Assembly (NCBI GenBank): GCA_905192805.1
Contig: CAJJMF010000083.1
Span: 1 to 10,462 of the forward strand
Origin: an uncultured Sutterella sp.
GTDB taxonomy: Bacteria; Pseudomonadota; Gammaproteobacteria; Burkholderiales; Burkholderiaceae_F
Reading direction: 5' to 3'
Length of the DNA stretch: 10,462 bases
Shown here: one piece after another, positions 6,310-10,462 of the stretch
Numbering within the stretch: position 1 is the stretch's first letter
How the letters are laid out: each line of letters starts with the position of its first letter
Translations under genes and position numbers: made by a program
Notes under the pieces: generated by a model
Told to the model about the DNA's origin: nothing
The model's input: only the letters and a program-made list of their open reading frames with translations
Databases searched by the model: none

Positions 6310-7866
6310 ATGGGTAAACTGTATATGGGGTTTGACGCTGGCACGCAAAGCGTCAAGGTCGCTGTTTACGACGAATCATTTCATTGCTTAACGAGCCATA
6401 GTCTTCCCACCACACTTACCTATCCGCAACCCGGTTGGGTACAAATGGATGCGGATGAGTTTCTCAAAATTACCGTCGAAAACATGCGCCGTTGCGCTGA
6501 ATCGTTGCGCGACATGGGGCGTGATCCTCACGACGTGAGTGTCGTGATGGGGGATGGGATTATCTGTGGGATTGTGGGGGTCAATAAAGACGGCAAAGCC
6601 ATTACCCCTTACATTAACTATCTCGATAGCCGTACCACCGCCGATGTGGAAACCCTGAACGCCCTGAAATTAGACATTTGGGGCCGTGAAACGGGCAACT
6701 CGTTAGCATCCCCGATGTTCCCCGCCATGTTTGCCCGCTGGTTCTTGAAAAACCATGACGGCTTCCGTCGCGACGGGGTGAAGTTTGTTCACAATGCCCC
6801 CTATATTCTGATGAACTTAGCCGGGCTTCCTGGGGAAGAGGCCTTCATTGACTGGGGCGCCATGTCCGGTTGGGGCTTGGGGTATGACGTTCAAAAGAAA
6901 GTCTGGTCCGATGAGCAGCTCGCCATCTTAGGAATCCCGAAGCACTTAATGCCTCGCATTGTGAAACCCTGGGATAAGATCGGTGGCCTCTGTGAAGCGA
7001 TTGCTGAGTACACCGGACTCAAAGCCGGCATTCCGATCTTAGGGGGCGCGGGTGACACCATGCAAAGCATGCTGGGCGCGGGGATTTTCCAAGCCAATCA
7101 GGGCGTGGATGTTGCGGGAACCTGTGCCATGTTCTGTGTCTCCACCTCGGGAATCGTTCCAATGCTCTCACGCCCCGAAACTGGCCTCATTTTCAATTCT
7201 GGTACGCTCCCTAACACCTACTTTTACTGGGGGTTTGTCCGCACAGGGGGGCTCGCACTGCGCTGGTTTAAAGACCATTTATGCTTAAAAACCGATGATC
7301 CCAACTACTACCGCGAACTCTCGGAAGGGGCAAGCAAAGTCCCTGCTGGCTGCAACGGGGTGCTCTTCCTTCCCTACCTAACGGGGGGCTCGGGTGAAGA
7401 AAAAGAGGCAAGTGGGTGCTTCCTAAATATGACAATGGATGACAACCAATACGTGATGTGGCGTAGTGTGCTGGAAGCCATTGGCTATGACTACATGGGA
7501 CTTGCTGATAGCTACCGCGCAGCGGGCGTAAACCTCGATCGCATTACGGTCACTGAAGGGGGCAGTCGCGACCCGCTCTGGAACCAAATTAAGAGCCATA
7601 TGCTCAACGCCAAACTGGTTCGCTTTAAGAACGCAGGTGGTGCGGTCCTCACGAATTGCATTCTAGGTGCGTACGCCATTGGCGACCAAGAAGATGTCGT
7701 GAAAACCTTAGAAGACAACATCGAACAAGACGCCCACTACGAGCCCGATGCCCAACTCTCGGCCCGTTACCGCCGTCTCTACGAATTACGTACCACGCTG
7801 GTGCGAGAAGACATGAAAGCTGCCTTTAGCCGCCTAGTGGCCATGCGTGAAACGAAAAAAGCCTGA
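6310..7866 (+). CDS. FGGY-family carbohydrate kinase, substrate unknown (518 aa)
   Basis: FGGY kinases transfer phosphate from ATP to a sugar or polyol in the cytoplasm. The N-terminal phosphate-binding motif is MGFDAGTQSVKVAVYD (6-21, with D9). The second lobe starts with the catalytic-base motif GGAGDTMQSMLG (245-256, D249). The family's C-terminal signature appears as TEGGSRDPLWNQIKSHMLN (415-433). The length suits the family (about 480-540). Where xylulokinases carry the substrate-contact SGQMHG motif this protein has MGDGIICGIVG (80-90), followed by TPYINYLDSRTTAD (99-112). D-xylulose is therefore not an assured substrate, and it is better called xylulokinase-like. It is a single-gene unit with its own promoter and terminators. 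No transporter, isomerase or regulator gene adjoins it, so the pathway cannot be inferred from context. Start chosen at 6310 (GAGGAG Shine-Dalgarno). Intact. Confidence 0.88.
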   Translation: MGKLYMGFDAGTQSVKVAVYDESFHCLTSHSLPTTLTYPQPGWVQMDADEFLKITVENMRRCAESLRDMGRDPHDVSVVMGDGIICGIVGVNKDGKAITPYINYLDSRTTADVETLNALKLDIWGRETGNSLASPMFPAMFARWFLKNHDGFRRDGVKFVHNAPYILMNLAGLPGEEAFIDWGAMSGWGLGYDVQKKVWSDEQLAILGIPKHLMPRIVKPWDKIGGLCEAIAEYTGLKAGIPILGGAGDTMQSMLGAGIFQANQGVDVAGTCAMFCVSTSGIVPMLSRPETGLIFNSGTLPNTYFYWGFVRTGGLALRWFKDHLCLKTDDPNYYRELSEGASKVPAGCNGVLFLPYLTGGSGEEKEASGCFLNMTMDDNQYVMWRSVLEAIGYDYMGLADSYRAAGVNLDRITVTEGGSRDPLWNQIKSHMLNAKLVRFKNAGGAVLTNCILGAYAIGDQEDVVKTLEDNIEQDAHYEPDAQLSARYRRLYELRTTLVREDMKAAFSRLVAMRETKKA

Positions 7867-7875
7867 TTCGGGTCT

Positions 7876-7897
7876 GGGAGCCCGCCCTGAGGCTCCC
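7876..7897 (+). terminator. Hairpin just after the kinase stop
   Basis: GGGAGCC (7876-7882), 8-nt loop, GGCTCCC (7891-7897): a perfect 7-bp GC-rich stem 9 nt after the stop. No T-run follows, so it probably acts with the stronger hairpin at 7920 or protects the mRNA end. Confidence 0.45.
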
Positions 7898-7919
7898 TAA
7901 ACTCGATCTCTACCAAAAG

Positions 7920-7962
7920 AATCCCCGCCGAAAGTCTCTGTGCTTTGGCGGGGATTTCTTTG
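7920..7962. terminator. Bidirectional intrinsic terminator between convergent kinase and ppiD
   Basis: AATCCCCGCC (7920-7929) pairs with GGCGGGGATT (7947-7956), a perfect 10-bp stem that AAAG/CTTT extends inward past one bulged G. On the plus strand it runs into TTTCTTT; on the minus strand it runs into TCTTTT. It can therefore end both the kinase mRNA and the ppiD mRNA. Confidence 0.75.
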
Positions 7963-7969
7963 GGTCACC

Positions 7970-7991
7970 GGGACGTGAGGACTCACGTCCC
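7970..7991 (-). terminator. Hairpin just after the ppiD stop
   Basis: GGGACGTGAG (7970-7979) and CTCACGTCCC (7982-7991) form a perfect 10-bp inverted repeat with only 2 nt between the arms (effectively a 9-bp stem with a 4-nt loop), 12 nt after the ppiD stop codon. No T-run follows. It likely stabilises the ppiD mRNA end or assists the terminator at 7920. Confidence 0.5.
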
Positions 7992-8003
7992 TCTTACCGA
8001 TTA

Positions 8004-9920
8004 CTACTGGGTGTTGTCGGTCGTTCCATCCACAAAGTTCGGACGTAACACCTGTTCACCTAAGCTCTGACGTAAGGCATTGAGGTATACCACCATTTCA
8101 TTGGTACCGTACACGTTACTCAATTCATTACGGATGCTCTGTAATTGATCCGCCTGGGCTTCCGGAGCCTTGTGAGAGAGCACCTGCACAATCATGTAGG
8201 AACCACTACGCACCGTCAACCCCGTGAAGTTGGGGAGTTTGTCATCACTCAAGGACGCGGCACGCATGATCAACTCTTGCGGATAGCCCATGGGCTTAGA
8301 GATGCTCACCGTAGCGGGTTGCGTGAATTCGTCCAATTTGCTTGGATCTTTCTTGAGTTCAGCTAAGGCTTTTTCGCCATCCGCTTGAGCTAACTTGGAC
8401 GCCTCTTCGCGTTCGAGCGTCGCCTTGATCTCATCCTTCACTTCCTCGAGCGGACGGGTGCGTTGCGGTAAGTGCTTCGTCACACGTGCCGTCACTAACA
8501 CATTGGGACGCACTTCCACAGCCGAGGTGTTGTGTTTGTCACGCAAAACGTCTTCCGTAAAGAGCGATTCCACCACATGATCCGTGATCATCGTACGTAA
8601 GGCGGGATCTTCCGCCCCCGAATCACGGGTAATGTGGTCAGCCGTTTGGATCTTAAGACCAAATTTTTCCGCTAACGGTTCAAGCGATTCCGGACGTTCA
8701 TAACTCATGTTGGTAAATTCTTCCGCTTTCTGGGCAAACTCACGCAACTTCATCTGGTCGTTGTACGTCTTTTCAATTTCTGGACGGACCGCTTCAAACG
8801 AACGGATCGTTGATGGGCGAACATCAGTCACCTGAATGATATGGAAACCGTATTCGGTCTGAACCGGACCGACGATGTCCCCTTTGTTCGCAGCATAGAC
8901 CGCCTTTTCGAACGGTTCCACCATCATACCGTGGCCAAAGAAATCTAAGTCACCACCCAACTGAGCCGAACCCGGGTCATCGGAATACTGTTTGGCCAAT
9001 TCAGCAAACTGTTCCGGATGGGCTTTGGCCTTTGCCAAAATCTCTTCGGCCTTCTTACGGGTAGCCTCGACGTCCTTTTTATTGGCATCAAAAGACACCA
9101 GGATGTGGCTAGCACGACGCGTTTCGGGAACCCCATAGCGGTTCTTGTTTTGTTCGTAGTACGTGCGCAATTCTTCGTCGGTCGCCTTGGCATCCGATTT
9201 CACATCATTGGGCGTGAAGGTCAAGTACTGAATCGATACTTCTTCGGGCGCAATGAAGCGCTTGGCATTGTTTTCGTAATAGGCCTTGATCGCCTCGTCC
9301 GAGATGTTCACCTTCGACAGATAGGCTTTCACGTCAAAAATACGCGTACGGACTTCACTTTCCATCGTCAACGTACGGTGCAGGTTACGCACTACCGTTT
9401 CCGGAAGAATGGACGTGGCAGCCACCCCGTTGGTTAACGTTTGGCGAGCCAAATCACGGCGAACATCGGCCACAAATTGTTGGTCCGACATACCACGAGC
9501 TGCCAAAAATTGCTGATAGCGTTCAGGGACGAACTGGCCATTTTCTTGGAACGATGCCGTTCCTTTGATCACGGCAATGGCATCCGCCTCACCGATACTG
9601 ATGAAATTCTTCTGAACCGCCTGTTCAACCGCTACCTGATTGGAGAGCTGATCCAAAATCGCTTGACGACCTTCTTTGGAGTCAAGCATCGTTGGCTTAA
9701 AGTTTTCCCCCATCGACGCACGTAACTCTTCAAGCTGTTGGCGTTTTTGCTGGTCAAACATCTGGGGGGTAATCGACACATCACCAATTTTAGCGATGGA
9801 GTCGTCCGCTTGTCTCATGCGGTTATAGCTATAGATCCCCGTCACGATAAAGCTAGGAATAATGAGCACCATGGCGATAAACATCAACCAGCGCTTATGA
9901 TTTCGGAATGCGTCAAGCAT
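8004..9920 (-). CDS. ppiD: Periplasmic membrane-anchored chaperone / peptidyl-prolyl isomerase PpiD
   Basis: PpiD sits at the inner membrane, facing the periplasm near the Sec translocon, and helps newly exported proteins fold. The 638-aa protein has a short cytoplasmic start with one N-terminal membrane anchor (about residues 11-29, WLMFIAMVLIIPSFIVTGI), then a SurA-like N-terminal chaperone region (about 40-190). The parvulin domain lies at about 267-367, from RRASHILVSF through GGDLDFFGHGMMVEPFEKAV to GPVQTEYGFHIIQVTD. A second PPIase-like/helical C-terminal region follows. The parvulin motifs (H272, the GDLDFFG turn, F338, H360) look canonical, whereas E. coli PpiD is reported as inactive. 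The length matches E. coli PpiD (623). The start is supported by AGGGAAG just upstream (9924-9930). It lies downstream of two tRNA-Asp genes on the same strand but is separated by a strong terminator, so it needs its own promoter; I could not place it. Confidence 0.93.
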   Translation of the reverse strand: MLDAFRNHKRWLMFIAMVLIIPSFIVTGIYSYNRMRQADDSIAKIGDVSITPQMFDQQKRQQLEELRASMGENFKPTMLDSKEGRQAILDQLSNQVAVEQAVQKNFISIGEADAIAVIKGTASFQENGQFVPERYQQFLAARGMSDQQFVADVRRDLARQTLTNGVAATSILPETVVRNLHRTLTMESEVRTRIFDVKAYLSKVNISDEAIKAYYENNAKRFIAPEEVSIQYLTFTPNDVKSDAKATDEELRTYYEQNKNRYGVPETRRASHILVSFDANKKDVEATRKKAEEILAKAKAHPEQFAELAKQYSDDPGSAQLGGDLDFFGHGMMVEPFEKAVYAANKGDIVGPVQTEYGFHIIQVTDVRPSTIRSFEAVRPEIEKTYNDQMKLREFAQKAEEFTNMSYERPESLEPLAEKFGLKIQTADHITRDSGAEDPALRTMITDHVVESLFTEDVLRDKHNTSAVEVRPNVLVTARVTKHLPQRTRPLEEVKDEIKATLEREEASKLAQADGEKALAELKKDPSKLDEFTQPATVSISKPMGYPQELIMRAASLSDDKLPNFTGLTVRSGSYMIVQVLSHKAPEAQADQLQSIRNELSNVYGTNEMVVYLNALRQSLGEQVLRPNFVDGTTDNTQ

Positions 9921-10192
9921 GGTCTTCCCTACAAAATTCGAAGGGCACAGCGTCTCAGACGGCCCCTTACACTGGGTGACGTCGCGCCTCAGGCCACTTC
10001 TTAGTAAGTATGATTCTTCGTGGTGACCAGAACCGATTGCCCTAGCCCACGCGGATATCTCTACAGAGTGAGAGTGGTGACTCTACTTCAAGATAAACGA
10101 CCATTTTAGCGAATTTTCGCTCAATAAGGCGCGCAACGTGACGTTTGAACACAAACACGGCGCAATTGGCAACACAATCAAAGCAAAAGGGA
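9921..10192. other. Upstream region of ppiD without a gene
   Basis: This stretch lies between the ppiD start and the tRNA terminator. It holds the ppiD Shine-Dalgarno and presumably its promoter, but no -35/-10 pair stands out. Only minor symmetric elements are visible, such as AGCGAA-tt-TTCGCT at 10108-10121. No coding sequence can be supported. Confidence 0.5.
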
Positions 10193-10235
10193 GAAAAAAG
10201 GAAAAGTCCCGCGGAGTTCACTCAACGCAGGACTT
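10193..10235 (-). terminator. Intrinsic terminator of the tRNA-Asp unit
   Basis: On the minus strand AAGTCC (10230-10235) pairs with GGACTT (10204-10209). Inside, past a mismatch, GCG/CGC and GAGT/ACTC extend the stem. It is followed by a long T-rich tract (TTTTCCTTTTTT). This is a classical Rho-independent terminator 8 nt after the tRNA 3' end and isolates ppiD from tRNA transcription. Confidence 0.85.
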
Positions 10236-10243
10236 AAATTTGG

Positions 10244-10320
10244 TGGCGGAGTGAACGGGGCTCGAACCCGCGACCCTCGGCGTGACAGGCCGATACTCTA
10301 ACCAACTGAGCTACCACTCC
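10244..10320 (-). tRNA. tRNA-Asp (anticodon GTC), copy 1
   Basis: A complete 77-nt cloverleaf including an encoded CCA (10244-10246). Acceptor GGAGTGG/TCACTCC ends in one G-U pair; the D stem is GCTC/GAGT; the anticodon stem TCGGC/GCCGA encloses loop CTGTCAC with anticodon GTC (10284-10286); the T arm is GCGGG-TTCGAGC-CCCGT; the discriminator is G. It reads Asp codons GAC and GAU. It is the last gene of a tandem tRNA-Asp array. Confidence 0.97.
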
Positions 10321-10339
10321 GCACTAAATCGTTATGAAC

Positions 10340-10370
10340 GTTAAAACAATCTTAGTGCTGTTGTTTTAAC
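10340..10370 (-). repeat. Perfect 10-bp hairpin in the tRNA spacer
   Basis: GTTAAAACAA (10340-10349) and TTGTTTTAAC (10361-10370) form a perfect stem with an 11-nt loop between the two tRNA-Asp genes. It is AT-rich and may be a processing site or a leftover weak terminator. Confidence 0.55.
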
Positions 10371-10395
10371 TATCCAAGCAGGTTGGGCTTGGATA
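10371..10395 (-). repeat. Perfect 9-bp hairpin in the tRNA spacer
   Basis: TATCCAAGC (10371-10379) and GCTTGGATA (10387-10395) form a perfect stem with a 7-nt loop, directly abutting the first hairpin. On the minus strand it is met first after the upstream tRNA and is followed by no T-run, so a processing or spacer structure is more likely than termination. Confidence 0.55.
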
Positions 10396-10408
10396 TTGTG
10401 AATTCGTG

Positions 10409-10462
10409 TGGCGGAGTGAACGGGGCTCGAACCCGCGACCCTCGGCGTGACAGGCCGATACT
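10409..10462 (-). tRNA. tRNA-Asp (anticodon GTC), copy 2, cut by window edge
   Basis: The 54 visible nucleotides (3' CCA through the anticodon arm) are identical to those of the first tRNA-Asp copy. The 5' part lies beyond the window. Both genes lie on the minus strand 165 nt apart (start to start), consistent with a single tandem transcript. Confidence 0.93.

Overview
The window reads as an ordinary chromosomal core segment of a Gram-negative bacterium, most likely a betaproteobacterium (Burkholderiales). The clues are the PpiD chaperone, the NarX-type sensor kinase with a HAMP-coiled-coil junction, the topoisomerase IV pair with an HPHGDQS stretch in ParC, and a tRNA-Asp/ppiD neighbourhood. 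GC content looks moderate (near one half by eye), lower than in Burkholderia, so a host-associated lineage such as Sutterellaceae is my best guess. That placement is inference, not proof. I see no phage, IS element, CRISPR array or toxin-antitoxin cassette.

Layout. Positions 1-768 (minus) hold the N-terminal 256 residues of a NarX/NarQ-like nitrate sensor kinase that runs off the left edge. Positions 895-5552 (minus) are the parE-parC operon: ParE 659 aa, then ParC 888 aa after an 11-nt gap, with the parC Shine-Dalgarno overlapping the parE stop codon. ParC carries an unusual, very acidic N-terminal extension of about 100 residues. Positions 5553-5834 are a divergent promoter region with several small symmetric elements. 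Positions 5835-6083 (plus) hold a small two-helix membrane-protein ORF whose best promoter predicts a leaderless mRNA. Positions 6310-7866 (plus) hold an FGGY-family carbohydrate kinase of unknown substrate with its own extended -10 promoter. Positions 7867-8003 carry three hairpins that end the convergent kinase and ppiD units. Positions 8004-9920 (minus) are ppiD. At the right edge are two identical tandem tRNA-Asp(GTC) genes (minus, the second cut by the window end), separated by a spacer with two perfect hairpins and followed by a strong intrinsic terminator.

Functionally these are separate units: chromosome decatenation (ParCE), envelope protein folding (PpiD), translation (tRNA-Asp), anaerobic sensing (NarX-like) and an isolated sugar kinase. 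I did not find a clear new multi-gene system. The items most worth checking are the ParC acidic extension, the Gln/Asp pair in the ParC quinolone region, the degenerate P-box of the sensor kinase, the isolated FGGY kinase with altered substrate motif, and the leaderless small membrane ORF.
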